The notes under the pieces are model-generated. The model did no database searches. It had not been told where the DNA came from and was given only the letters and a program-made list of their open reading frames with translations. From the NCBI GenBank assembly GCA_964622465.1, contig CAZUQH010000015.1, positions 1 to 29,606 on the forward strand: a DNA stretch of 29,606 nucleotides, written 5' to 3'. Source of the DNA: CAZUQH01 sp964622465. Lineage in GTDB: Bacteria; CG03; CAZUQH01. Below are positions 15,619-24,567 of this stretch, in pieces. The position numbers and the translations under genes were made by a program. How positions within the stretch are numbered: position 1 is the stretch's first letter; each line of letters opens with the position of its first letter.

Positions 15619-18600
15619 ATGCCAAGAGCGTTAAAGATATTAATAATATTCATAGTCGCGATTTGTGCATTGATAGTTATCTTCCGTAGTACAATCGTGC
15701 AAAAGCCACTTGCAAAGGCAGTTTCTACCCAACTGAAGAAATTTTCACTTGATGTAGATTTTAAGATTGTCGCTGGCAATCTAATTGAACGTATCTGGTT
15801 TGAAGGCGTACAATTTAAATTACCAGACCAGACCGTGCCAATCCTTACCTGCTCAAAAATAGAGATACGCTACAATCTGTTTAAATTGCTGTTTAACGCT
15901 GACAAAGCGAGTGCAATCAGAAGTGTGGTATTTATAAAGCCAGACGCATTTGTCTGTCGTGGACAAAGCAAATGGAACGTGGAGCAATTCCTCGGTTTGT
16001 TTCCTCAAGGGACATCTGATTCCGGTTTTAATATCCCCAAATTTCTGATACATGGCGGAAGAATTTATGTTTCTGACGACGAAAAACAATTTGATGGTAT
16101 TGCTCTAACGAAGATTGACCTAATCGTCGACTGCCAGAAGAGGGAAGAGTTGTTGATAAACGGGAACTGCTCGACTAATCAAAGTGGTAGTGATGAATTA
16201 AAGGTCGAATTGGTTTACAACGTCGTTTCCCGGATTGTTGATGGAAAAATAAACGTTACGAAATTATCACTCAAACCAGTCCCCGGACTGGCGAAAATAA
16301 ATGAAACACTCAAGGTTTCTGCCGGTTATGTCAGCGGGTGGCTAAAATTTAAGGTTAATACGGGGAAAACGTTCGCTCTATCCGGTCTGTCCGGCGCTCT
16401 GACTATTGAGGAAGTTAGAGGAAAAATTATTAAACCGGATATCGAGATAAGTAACGTAGAAGGAAACTTCAGGTTAAATCCGGATATGCTCCAGGTGATT
16501 AAATTAGGAGGTATGGTTGGTCCTGCGCAACTCGATTTACGTGGGATTATTACTGACTGGCAAAAGAATCCGGCGACAGTCCTTGCTTTGTGGAGTAATT
16601 TGCCGTTGTCTCGATTGAAAGAAGGTATGCGTGGAACAGTTAACTTAAATGGGAGGATTACCGGTCCACTAAATGACCCTGTTTTTGAAGGGCGGGTAAC
16701 AGGCAAAATAGCCGGATTGGGTCCACTGGTCATAGAAGATGTTGAAGGAGAACTGCGTGTCGATAAGAAACGAGCTTCCCTGAAAGGACTTACGGCAAAA
16801 TGCCTGGATGGGAAATTGGATATGAGCGGTCAGATGGATTTTCTAGCAGTCGAGCCCGGTCCACTCACGACAATTACGTATGAATTTACGGGGGTGGAAA
16901 TCAGTAACGTTGCAGCTCTTCCGCTTAAAGGGAACCTTAGCTTGAGCGGAAAGACCAGAATAAGTGCCTCCACAGCAATGACCGATGTCTTTGTCGACCT
17001 AAAAAACGTTACTCTTGGCCGGCAACAAATACCCGTCTTAAAAGGATATGTTAGACAGAAAGGAAATAGCGGCTCTGTGCGTCTCGTCTCTGAAAACGAA
17101 AAAATTTTTGACCTTGTTGCAAAGTTTTCTCTCGAAAAGCACAAAGTTGTTCTTAACTCCCTGGACTGGAAAATATCAGATGGAGAAATTACTGCTCGTG
17201 GCGACATAGGAATTCACGGTAATCAGATTAATTTGTACGTTCAATCAAGAAACGTGCCACTATCTGCGATACCTCAACTTGTAGCAAAATATCCTGATAT
17301 TACAGGTCTTTTGAACGGGAGTGCGGAAATAACAGGGACTATTTCACAGCCGGCATTTCAAGCTCAATTGCGGACAATTGACTCGTCAATTGAAGGCGTT
17401 CCGGTTAATCTGAACAGTAGAATAAAACTTTCGAAAGATATCTTAAACGTGGAGGACCTGCAAATAGAGGGGCTTGTCCATGGTAACCTTAGATTTAACA
17501 TCAAGCATCCTGGCCGTACAATAGAGGGAAAGTTTGTATTCGAAAATGGTGACCTGCGAGTACTTGCCGCTCTGGTTGGCGTCCAGGCGCCTTTAGAAAA
17601 AGTTACAGGGACAGTACGTGGTGCTGTAATGGCAAATCGCAGGAACGGCAAAATCCAGGGCGGTGGCTATCTCGCAATTCCTTCAGTAGTAATTAACGGG
17701 ACTGACTTTGGCGAAGGAAACATAAAGATTGAATTCGGAAGAGACCAAGTCCAATGTGATTTTAACTTGAGACAAGCAACAGGTACGCTACGCAGCAACG
17801 TTATGATTAGGTATGATGCAGCGGACAGGAACCCATTCAGTAGTATATTAGACGTCAATTGTTGGACAATTAAAGGGCATCCTGTAAGTGCCAGCGTATC
17901 GCTTGCTGGTAACTGGTGGCAGGATAACGGCCGTGCCAGAGTCCAGGGGCGATTTACAGGCAACGACATTATTTACAATGGTTCTTCAATCGGTGATATG
18001 CGCGTTGATTTCGTTTCGGACAAGTCAGCGGTACACCTGACTGACATACGGATTTCCGAAACAATAAGAGGCCGGATAGATATTCCTTTTTCAAAGACGG
18101 ATGAGGTCGAAGGTGAAATAATCTTGAGCCGTTTTGATGTCTCTCAGTGGCTTGCGCTTACGGGCAAGCAAATGGAAGAAACAGTGCTTCCACTCGACGG
18201 GCGCGTGTTGCTTTCGGGTCTGCGGTCGTCTCCGGTTGCCCGGTGTGCAATCGAACTGAAAGATGCGGAGTTGTTTGGCGAGAGCACTCGCGGTATGGTC
18301 CAAGTAGAGTTCAGTCCACAGAGTATAATTATACAAAAACTCCATTTTGAACGCAATGAATTAAATTTAGATGCACTTGGCTCCTTAGGATTGACCCGGG
18401 AGAAACCCGTAAACGTAGAAGTCAATCTTTCCGGTATGGATGGATTGGAAAAACATGATAATAAGTGGGTGGTTAGTTTAAAAATAGGAGGCGTACTTCA
18501 CAAGCCGACAGTTATCGGAGAATTCAGGCAGAAGGAAGCAATTATCCGGCTTGAACCAGGCACGCTGATTGATTGGAGCAAAACAAATCTGGTTGAGGTA

Positions 18601-20610
18601 ACCGGCCAAGCCAGTGTCCGAAATCTCGATATAGGCGGAATGACGTTGTTTGGTGGCCTTGTGCTGCGGCTTACTGCTGATTTTTCAACCAGGGGAGAGC
18701 CGTTTATATTCGCAAATATGGGGTTTACTGATTTCTGGATAAATAACTACAATTTTGGAGGGACCGGAATAAAGCTGGCGGTCCGAAACCAGTATTTAAA
18801 TTTCCTTCCAGTCCAGGGCCAAAAGTTCCAGATTTCCGGTAGCGTTGACTGGTCTGATAAACCGCGTGTGTGCTTTAAGGACGTGCTTGCGAGTTATGAT
18901 GAGAAACCAGTGATACGTGCAGACGGAGAGATTAGCGAAAAAGGGAAATATGGATTTCAAGTAGACACGTATGGCTCCAGCTTGCCTCCAGAAATTGTTT
19001 CGTCTGTGGCAAATCTACCTTTTGAAGTACGCGGCATGCTCGAAGCACACGTCCGTGGAAAAGGAGATGAAATTTCGCAATCATTGAGCGGAACCATTGC
19101 TGTCCGCAATGGTGCAGTCCACAATGTTGATTTTGACCTTTTATCAGGATTGTTTTCAATAGCAAATGGCGTGATTTCTTTCGAACAGTTGGCGCTAACC
19201 AGCTCAAATAAGTTCAGGATTACTGCAGAAGGTGGGATTGCGATTAATCCGGAGAAAGAAAATTCATTTCATCTATCAGGAGATGTTACTGATTTGAAAA
19301 TCTTAAGCAAGCTCATACCAGAAATAGACAATTCGGCTGGCGATGCAAATATCGTGTTCACACTCGAAGGGACAGGGGGTAATCCGGTTATCGATGGCAG
19401 GATAGATATCCACGATGGCAAAATCTCAATGAAGAAATATATTGAGCCAATTAGCAATTTGAACGTTTGCATTCTGGTAAACGATAATATCGTAAGTATT
19501 GACAACGCGAGCGGACGGATGGGAGACGCAGTATTTGACATAGGTGGACAAATGGTGCTTTCCGGCCTGAAGATGGACGCAATGCATCTGCGGCTGCTCA
19601 CAGATGGCAAAGGCGGATTGAAGATGAAAATACCAGGGCTTGAGTTACCAACCATGTCTGTATTGAAGGAAATCCTCCCGCCACGGCCTGCCAATGTCGA
19701 AGTCAAGTGCGACATTTCGCTGGATAGTGACGAGCAGCAAAGAATAGTAAAGGGGGAATTAAGATTTTCAAATTCTCACATAAACTGGCCACCAAAAAAA
19801 AGCAAAGATGGCGGAGTGCCTGAAATTATAGAACAGACCACATGGGACATGAAACTTATATTTGGGGATAACTGCTGGTACGAAAATGAAATGGTAAATG
19901 CACGTATTGAAGGTGAAATGAAAATTACAGGTCGTGCTGAGAATGTCCAAGCAAATGGATTATTGGAAAGCAATCATGGAGACGCAATGTTTTTTAACAG
20001 ACGGTTCGATATCACCAGGTTTGCACTTGAAATAATTGACAACGTTACTTATATTTCCGGCGAGGGCGTGGCACAAATAGGGAAAGAATCTTATATAGTG
20101 ACTATAGTAAGAGAAAAATTAGGCAATGCGCGTCCGGTTTTTTCCTCGCCGGGCTCTCCGGATATATCATCTAATGAGATACTAAGCCGCATTACGCTTA
20201 GCAGAGACACGAGTAACATGAGCGCACAAGAAGTAGACGTTATGCTCAAGGCAGAAGTCCTGCGACTCCTGGATGCGTCTCTTACCAGCCCTATCATAAC
20301 CGACCTTATAAGGAGAACAGGTTTGTTCGATACTGCCGAGGTTTCTCTCGGCTTTGTTTCAAAAGCAGCTGGGTTGGATGGTGGAACCCAGGAAAATATA
20401 TCTCCGGATGCCACTGTCCGGATAGGTCGTGGACTCGGGGAAAGATTATACGTTGGGTACAATCTGAAGTTTATGCAGAAGCTGGAAGAAAGAATGGGGC
20501 TTAAACAGGAAGTAGAGATTCTTTATCGTCTGCGTGACCGCGAGTATTTACGCGGCCGTCTCTCCGAGGATGAGCGCTACATAGGCATAGAAAACCAGTT
20601 CCGCTTCTGA
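15619..20610 (+). CDS. tamB: TamB-like translocation/assembly module protein (AsmA-like, inner membrane anchored)
   Basis: A 1663-residue envelope-spanning protein. It begins with a single helix (about 5-24) that would anchor it in the inner membrane, followed by a very long periplasmic region of beta-rich repeats with recurring short patterns such as L.G.I and G.ARV.G, as expected for the lipid-binding beta-taco groove of AsmA-like proteins. The last about 330 residues are the conserved TamB (DUF490) domain, ending VRIGRGLGERLYVGYNL...ENQFRF with a terminal Phe. Proteobacterial TamB (about 1260 residues) works with TamA or BamA in lipid transport and outer-membrane assembly; this one is longer and adjacent to bamA, with no tamA here. 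The ATG at 15619 has no clear Shine-Dalgarno but lies 21 bp after clpC. The family is secure; its precise role is inferred. Confidence 0.9.
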   Translation: MPRALKILIIFIVAICALIVIFRSTIVQKPLAKAVSTQLKKFSLDVDFKIVAGNLIERIWFEGVQFKLPDQTVPILTCSKIEIRYNLFKLLFNADKASAIRSVVFIKPDAFVCRGQSKWNVEQFLGLFPQGTSDSGFNIPKFLIHGGRIYVSDDEKQFDGIALTKIDLIVDCQKREELLINGNCSTNQSGSDELKVELVYNVVSRIVDGKINVTKLSLKPVPGLAKINETLKVSAGYVSGWLKFKVNTGKTFALSGLSGALTIEEVRGKIIKPDIEISNVEGNFRLNPDMLQVIKLGGMVGPAQLDLRGIITDWQKNPATVLALWSNLPLSRLKEGMRGTVNLNGRITGPLNDPVFEGRVTGKIAGLGPLVIEDVEGELRVDKKRASLKGLTAKCLDGKLDMSGQMDFLAVEPGPLTTITYEFTGVEISNVAALPLKGNLSLSGKTRISASTAMTDVFVDLKNVTLGRQQIPVLKGYVRQKGNSGSVRLVSENEKIFDLVAKFSLEKHKVVLNSLDWKISDGEITARGDIGIHGNQINLYVQSRNVPLSAIPQLVAKYPDITGLLNGSAEITGTISQPAFQAQLRTIDSSIEGVPVNLNSRIKLSKDILNVEDLQIEGLVHGNLRFNIKHPGRTIEGKFVFENGDLRVLAALVGVQAPLEKVTGTVRGAVMANRRNGKIQGGGYLAIPSVVINGTDFGEGNIKIEFGRDQVQCDFNLRQATGTLRSNVMIRYDAADRNPFSSILDVNCWTIKGHPVSASVSLAGNWWQDNGRARVQGRFTGNDIIYNGSSIGDMRVDFVSDKSAVHLTDIRISETIRGRIDIPFSKTDEVEGEIILSRFDVSQWLALTGKQMEETVLPLDGRVLLSGLRSSPVARCAIELKDAELFGESTRGMVQVEFSPQSIIIQKLHFERNELNLDALGSLGLTREKPVNVEVNLSGMDGLEKHDNKWVVSLKIGGVLHKPTVIGEFRQKEAIIRLEPGTLIDWSKTNLVEVTGQASVRNLDIGGMTLFGGLVLRLTADFSTRGEPFIFANMGFTDFWINNYNFGGTGIKLAVRNQYLNFLPVQGQKFQISGSVDWSDKPRVCFKDVLASYDEKPVIRADGEISEKGKYGFQVDTYGSSLPPEIVSSVANLPFEVRGMLEAHVRGKGDEISQSLSGTIAVRNGAVHNVDFDLLSGLFSIANGVISFEQLALTSSNKFRITAEGGIAINPEKENSFHLSGDVTDLKILSKLIPEIDNSAGDANIVFTLEGTGGNPVIDGRIDIHDGKISMKKYIEPISNLNVCILVNDNIVSIDNASGRMGDAVFDIGGQMVLSGLKMDAMHLRLLTDGKGGLKMKIPGLELPTMSVLKEILPPRPANVEVKCDISLDSDEQQRIVKGELRFSNSHINWPPKKSKDGGVPEIIEQTTWDMKLIFGDNCWYENEMVNARIEGEMKITGRAENVQANGLLESNHGDAMFFNRRFDITRFALEIIDNVTYISGEGVAQIGKESYIVTIVREKLGNARPVFSSPGSPDISSNEILSRITLSRDTSNMSAQEVDVMLKAEVLRLLDASLTSPIITDLIRRTGLFDTAEVSLGFVSKAAGLDGGTQENISPDATVRIGRGLGERLYVGYNLKFMQKLEERMGLKQEVEILYRLRDREYLRGRLSEDERYIGIENQFRF

Positions 20611-20615
20611 TTCCC

Positions 20616-20644
20616 TTGCGTTGTTCTGGTCAATTTGCTATAAT
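20616..20644 (+). promoter_or_regulatory. Candidate extended -10 promoter for bamA, implying a leaderless or near-leaderless mRNA
   Basis: TTGCGT (20616-20621), 17 bp, then TATAAT (20639-20644) preceded by TGC, which gives an extended -10 (TGnTATAAT). A start about 7 bp downstream would fall at or next to the ATG at 20652. No Shine-Dalgarno precedes that ATG. Confidence 0.45.
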
Positions 20645-20651
20645 CCAAGTT

Positions 20652-22931
20652 ATGAATAAATCAATCACTTTAATTATACTTACCGTATTTGTATGCACGG
20701 GTATTGCGTGGTGTGCCAAAACACCTCTTGCAAATCGTGTCCAGGAAGTGCGTATCGTCGGAAATATTCATGTCAAATCCTGGGAGATACTGGATAAGAT
20801 AGACACGAAACGCGGGAGCGAATTCTCGGTTGAGACAATCAATCAAGACCTTGGGAAAATCTACGAGATGGAGAAGTTCGACAACGTATCAGTTCAGACC
20901 GAGGAGACCGATTCGGGAGTCATAGTTACGTTTGAAGTTAAAGAAAAACTGCAAATATCACAAATTGAGTTTAAGGGGAACGAAGAGTTCTCAAAGAACA
21001 AACTTAAAGGCCAGATTGACATCAAAAATAAAGATTTTTTTGATAGCGCCCAGATGGATGCTGCAACAGAGAAAATCGTGAAATTTTACTATGACCATGG
21101 CTATGTTGATGCGCAGGTAGAGGCGTACAAGAAAACCGATGAAGAGAAAAACACCTGCGTAGTTACTTTTTACGTAAGAGAAGGCAAGAAGATGGCAGTT
21201 GGTGACATTACAGCATCTGGCGTATACACTTTTCCTGAGAAAAAAATTATCAAACTAATTAAGGTGCGTCGTGGAAAAGTATATCAAGCAGATAAATTTG
21301 ATGAGGGACTTGATAGAGTTATTAACTTCTACAAAGAAAAAGGTTACAGTGACGTGCGGATTTCTGGTATCACGCGCAGTTTTAATGAGAAAAGAACGGA
21401 GATATACATATCCGTGGTCGTTTATGAGGGCCCGTGTTATATAGTCGAGGACGTTGTGCTAACCGGTAATATGCATTTTTCTACAGAGGAACTAAAAAAG
21501 TACACCTCCATGATAAAAATCGGGAAACCACTAAAGAATTCTGACATCGAGCAATCAATTGCTGCAGTAATGCAAGTATACGGTGATAACGGGTACCTTC
21601 AGGCAAACGTTTCGAAAGAAATAATAAAAGATGCCGATAATGGCCTTGCAACAGTCAGGATTTCTATAGTCGAGGACGGGTTGTTCTATATCGGGTCCAT
21701 TGGGATTGAAGGAAACGATACTACCAAGGACTACGTTATTGAACGTGAAATTGTCGCAAAAAGTGGAAGCATATTCGCGATAAAGGACGTCCGGAAAAGC
21801 CAGCAAAACATATACAACCTTGGATTCTTTTCAGACGTACAGCTCCACACGACAACGGGTGCGCTTCCTAATATAATTGACCTGACGTTTCAGGTAGTTG
21901 AGCAGAAAACAGGAATTGCTTCTCTTGGGGTTGGTTACAGTTCTCAGGATGAATTTGTGTTTTCCGGCCAGGTCTCGCATACCAATTTATTCGGACGTGC
22001 AAAAAGAATCGATGTACTGGTCGAATTAGGCGCAAAGCGCCAGAATTATAAGCTCAGTTATACAGAGCCATGGTTATTCCGGCAACACATGCCGTTGGTC
22101 CTGGAGATATACGATACAACCCTTGAACGCCTACTATCAGATGAAAGATATATACAGCATCAACGTGGAGCAGCAGCACAGCTTGGGCGTTATATCACGG
22201 ATACCCTAAGCGCTCATCTTGGTTATCGCTGGTCACAGGATGAATTCAACCCGCCTGAAGGACACACTTTCATTAATCCTGAACTAATAGAACTTGAGAC
22301 AAAGGATAAAACGCGTACGAGCGGCATAACGACTTCCATGGTCTATGATAACCGCGATGACGTGTTTGACCCGGCTCATGGTACGCGCAGTACGCTGTCA
22401 GTTGGAATTAAAGGAGGAATTTTAGGAGGCGACTGGAATTTTGCAAAAACAACCGTAGATTCGTCCTGGTTTATACAAACATTCTGGAAATTTGTCCTTG
22501 CTATGGACCTGCGTTTTGGTTTTGTAAGTCCGCTCGGGGCTGGAGAAGAAATACCGTTTTATGAGAGGTTCCGGATTGGTGGTGCCGAAACGGTGCGTGG
22601 ATACCAATATGAAGGTGATGTTGGTGCCTCTGATGGTGGACGTGAAATGCTCATCATGAATTTGGAATATAAATTTCCTATATACCAGGAACGCGGTCAT
22701 ACCATATTACAGGGCGCATTTTTCTACGACGTAGGTGGTTCGTGGCACTCGTGGAGTGACGTCCGATTTACCAGGGGACCGGAAGAAGAAGACATGAAGG
22801 CAGGCGCTGGTTTTGGCATCAGGTTCGTAACGCCGGTGTTTCCAATTCGGCTTGATTTCGGATGGGGTCTTGATAAAATTCCCTGGTCACCCAGCCCTGA
22901 GGTGCATTTTACACTTGGCCAGGCTTTCTGA
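20652..22931 (+). CDS. bamA: Outer-membrane protein assembly factor BamA (Omp85)
   Basis: Core of the machine that folds beta-barrels into the outer membrane. From ATG 20652 it has 759 residues (E. coli 810). A signal peptide covers about 1-22 (ending near IAWCA). Five POTRA domains follow, at roughly 28-98, 99-180, 181-265, 266-345 and 346-428; several begin with the V/I..I.F.GN pattern. The 16-strand barrel runs from about 430 to the end, with the Omp85 lid-loop motif in ETVRGYQYE and a terminal Phe in LGQAF. I preferred ATG 20652 because the signal peptide starts there; the frame is open to a TTG at 20616, which would put polar residues ahead of the signal. The gene sits between tamB and the Skp-like chaperone, as in other diderms. 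Confidence 0.96.
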   Translation: MNKSITLIILTVFVCTGIAWCAKTPLANRVQEVRIVGNIHVKSWEILDKIDTKRGSEFSVETINQDLGKIYEMEKFDNVSVQTEETDSGVIVTFEVKEKLQISQIEFKGNEEFSKNKLKGQIDIKNKDFFDSAQMDAATEKIVKFYYDHGYVDAQVEAYKKTDEEKNTCVVTFYVREGKKMAVGDITASGVYTFPEKKIIKLIKVRRGKVYQADKFDEGLDRVINFYKEKGYSDVRISGITRSFNEKRTEIYISVVVYEGPCYIVEDVVLTGNMHFSTEELKKYTSMIKIGKPLKNSDIEQSIAAVMQVYGDNGYLQANVSKEIIKDADNGLATVRISIVEDGLFYIGSIGIEGNDTTKDYVIEREIVAKSGSIFAIKDVRKSQQNIYNLGFFSDVQLHTTTGALPNIIDLTFQVVEQKTGIASLGVGYSSQDEFVFSGQVSHTNLFGRAKRIDVLVELGAKRQNYKLSYTEPWLFRQHMPLVLEIYDTTLERLLSDERYIQHQRGAAAQLGRYITDTLSAHLGYRWSQDEFNPPEGHTFINPELIELETKDKTRTSGITTSMVYDNRDDVFDPAHGTRSTLSVGIKGGILGGDWNFAKTTVDSSWFIQTFWKFVLAMDLRFGFVSPLGAGEEIPFYERFRIGGAETVRGYQYEGDVGASDGGREMLIMNLEYKFPIYQERGHTILQGAFFYDVGGSWHSWSDVRFTRGPEEEDMKAGAGFGIRFVTPVFPIRLDFGWGLDKIPWSPSPEVHFTLGQAF

Positions 22932-22938
22932 TAAAAAA

Positions 22939-23562
22939 TTGAAATTCCATTCATTTGGGACAGTCCTTTTGCTGGCTGGTTTGTTTATAGTGGTTAACTG
23001 CACGCCAGTTCTCAGTGTGGAGATAACTCCAAGCAGAGTTGCATCGGTTGACATAAGATATATCTTCGATAACTGTACTCAAACGAAGAACGCGCGCAAG
23101 GAAATAGAGGACTACCGGTCAAAATCAGCGATGACGTTAAATCAGATGGAAAAAGAATTAAGCACGCTTAAAGAGCGGCTAACGATGCCTTCTGAATTGA
23201 TACCGGCAGCTACCGAAGTTACTGAAACAATAGAGCCAGAGGAAACCCAGATGGCTGTTTCGACCCAGACGTTGGTTTCAACCGGGACGGTTACTGCAGA
23301 AGCTGGATTAAGTGAAGTGAGAAAACTTGTCAAAGAAAAAGAATATGAGATTAAAAAACTTCGCGAGGATATCGAGCGTAGTATCAAAGAACTGGAAGAA
23401 GCATTGAGACACAACATTATGGGTATTATCTACGATGCCGTCCAGATAGTTGGAGAAAAAAAAGGATATTCGGCGGTTCTGGATAAAAGCGAGATTCTGT
23501 GGGGTCAACCTGGGGAGGACCTGACTCAGGAAGTTCTGGAGTACCTCAATGAAGGAAAATAA
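22939..23562 (+). CDS. skp: OmpH/Skp-family periplasmic chaperone with an unusual insert
   Basis: Periplasmic chaperone that keeps unfolded outer-membrane proteins soluble. From TTG 22939 it has 207 residues. This start gives a good signal peptide, MKFHSFGTVLLLAGLFIVVN, with cleavage near residue 27; the frame is open upstream into bamA but those codons do not look like a signal. The mature protein has the OmpH trimerisation core (IRYIFDNC... and ...GYSAVLDKSEILW) and two heptad-rich helices at about 45-83 and 123-160. Between them, at about 84-122, is a Pro/Thr/Glu/Val-rich low-complexity segment not found in E. coli Skp, where the helical hairpin turns tightly. It starts 7 bp after bamA and ends directly at the lpxD start, the usual bamA-skp-lpxD order. 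No strong Shine-Dalgarno, so coupling to bamA is likely. Confidence 0.87.
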   Translation: MKFHSFGTVLLLAGLFIVVNCTPVLSVEITPSRVASVDIRYIFDNCTQTKNARKEIEDYRSKSAMTLNQMEKELSTLKERLTMPSELIPAATEVTETIEPEETQMAVSTQTLVSTGTVTAEAGLSEVRKLVKEKEYEIKKLREDIERSIKELEEALRHNIMGIIYDAVQIVGEKKGYSAVLDKSEILWGQPGEDLTQEVLEYLNEGK

Positions 23563-24567
23563 GTGAAACTGAGTGAAATATCTTCGCTGGTTGACGGAAA
23601 ACTATCAGGCGATGCGGACCTCGAAATATACGGTCTCGCATCACTTGAGGATGCTGGTCCTACAGATATATCCTTTGTTACATCCGGAGTAGTTCTGGAA
23701 CAAGCGCGCATAAGTAAAGCAGGCGCTCTGCTTGTGCATGAGAGGATACCTCTGGAGTGCCCGCAGATAGAAGTAAATGACCCGCGTTCCGCATTTGTGC
23801 TTTTACTGGAAAAATTCGCTCCCTCTGTTCCGGTAAAAACCGGAATACATCCAACTGCAATTGTGTCAGATGACGCGATAACAGGAAAAGACGTTTCTGT
23901 AGGCCCATTCTGTATTGTTGAATCAGGTGCAACGATTGGCGACAGAGTTATACTCGGCGCTGGTTCCTACGTTGGTCATGACGCAAAAATTGGGACTGAT
24001 ACAAAGATTTATCCACGCGTTTCCATACTTGACCGTGTAATCATTGGTTTAAGAGCGATTATTCATTCAGGCGCTGTTATAGGTACTGATGGTTTTGGCT
24101 ATCTGGTTAAAGAAAATGGACAACCAAGGAAGATACCTCAGATTGGCACGGTTGTAATAGGGGATGACGTAGAGATTGGCGCGAATACTACCATAGACCG
24201 TGCAACGACTGGTGCTACGATAGTAGGCGACCACACTAAAATTGATAATCTGGTGCAAATTGCTCATAACGTTCGTATCGGTAAAAATTGCAGGATATCA
24301 GGTCAGACAGGGATTGCCGGCTCCTGTATCATTGGAGATGGCGTCGTAACTGCAGGGCAGGTTGGAATTGCAGACCATCTCTGTATCGGAAACAAAGCTG
24401 TACTTGCTGCACAATCAGGTGTTACACGTGACGTCCCGGATGGAACCATAGTATCTGGTTACCCGGCACGACCTCATAGCCAGGCGAGAAAAATATATGC
24501 ACTTATGAACCGACTACCGGATTTATGGGAAAGATTACGTAAATTGGAGCAAAAAAACAAGAAATGA
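23563..24567 (+). CDS. lpxD: UDP-3-O-(3-hydroxyacyl)glucosamine N-acyltransferase LpxD
   Basis: Third enzyme of lipid A synthesis; N-acylates UDP-3-O-acyl-glucosamine using 3-hydroxyacyl-ACP. It has 334 residues, a typical length (341 in E. coli). The N-terminal uridine-binding domain is at 1-90, then a left-handed beta helix of hexapeptide repeats from about 95 to 290 (for example IVSDDAITGKDVSVGP), and a C-terminal helical extension. Catalytic His235 sits in VQIAHNVRIG, matching E. coli His239. The GTG start follows the chaperone stop with no spacing, with AAGGA about 7 nt upstream, and the stop overlaps the next ATG as ATGA. The protein acts in the cytoplasm with the LpxC-FabZ and LpxA enzymes encoded directly downstream. 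Confidence 0.96.
   Translation: MKLSEISSLVDGKLSGDADLEIYGLASLEDAGPTDISFVTSGVVLEQARISKAGALLVHERIPLECPQIEVNDPRSAFVLLLEKFAPSVPVKTGIHPTAIVSDDAITGKDVSVGPFCIVESGATIGDRVILGAGSYVGHDAKIGTDTKIYPRVSILDRVIIGLRAIIHSGAVIGTDGFGYLVKENGQPRKIPQIGTVVIGDDVEIGANTTIDRATTGATIVGDHTKIDNLVQIAHNVRIGKNCRISGQTGIAGSCIIGDGVVTAGQVGIADHLCIGNKAVLAAQSGVTRDVPDGTIVSGYPARPHSQARKIYALMNRLPDLWERLRKLEQKNKK

Noticed and set aside
19269..19715. 148-codon open frame antisense to tamB
   Set aside because: Opposite-strand shadow in a region where the tamB frame is continuous and conserved.
20616..20651. Upstream TTG start for bamA
   Set aside because: Would put 12 residues before a good signal peptide and would overlap the candidate promoter; ATG 20652 fits the family better.
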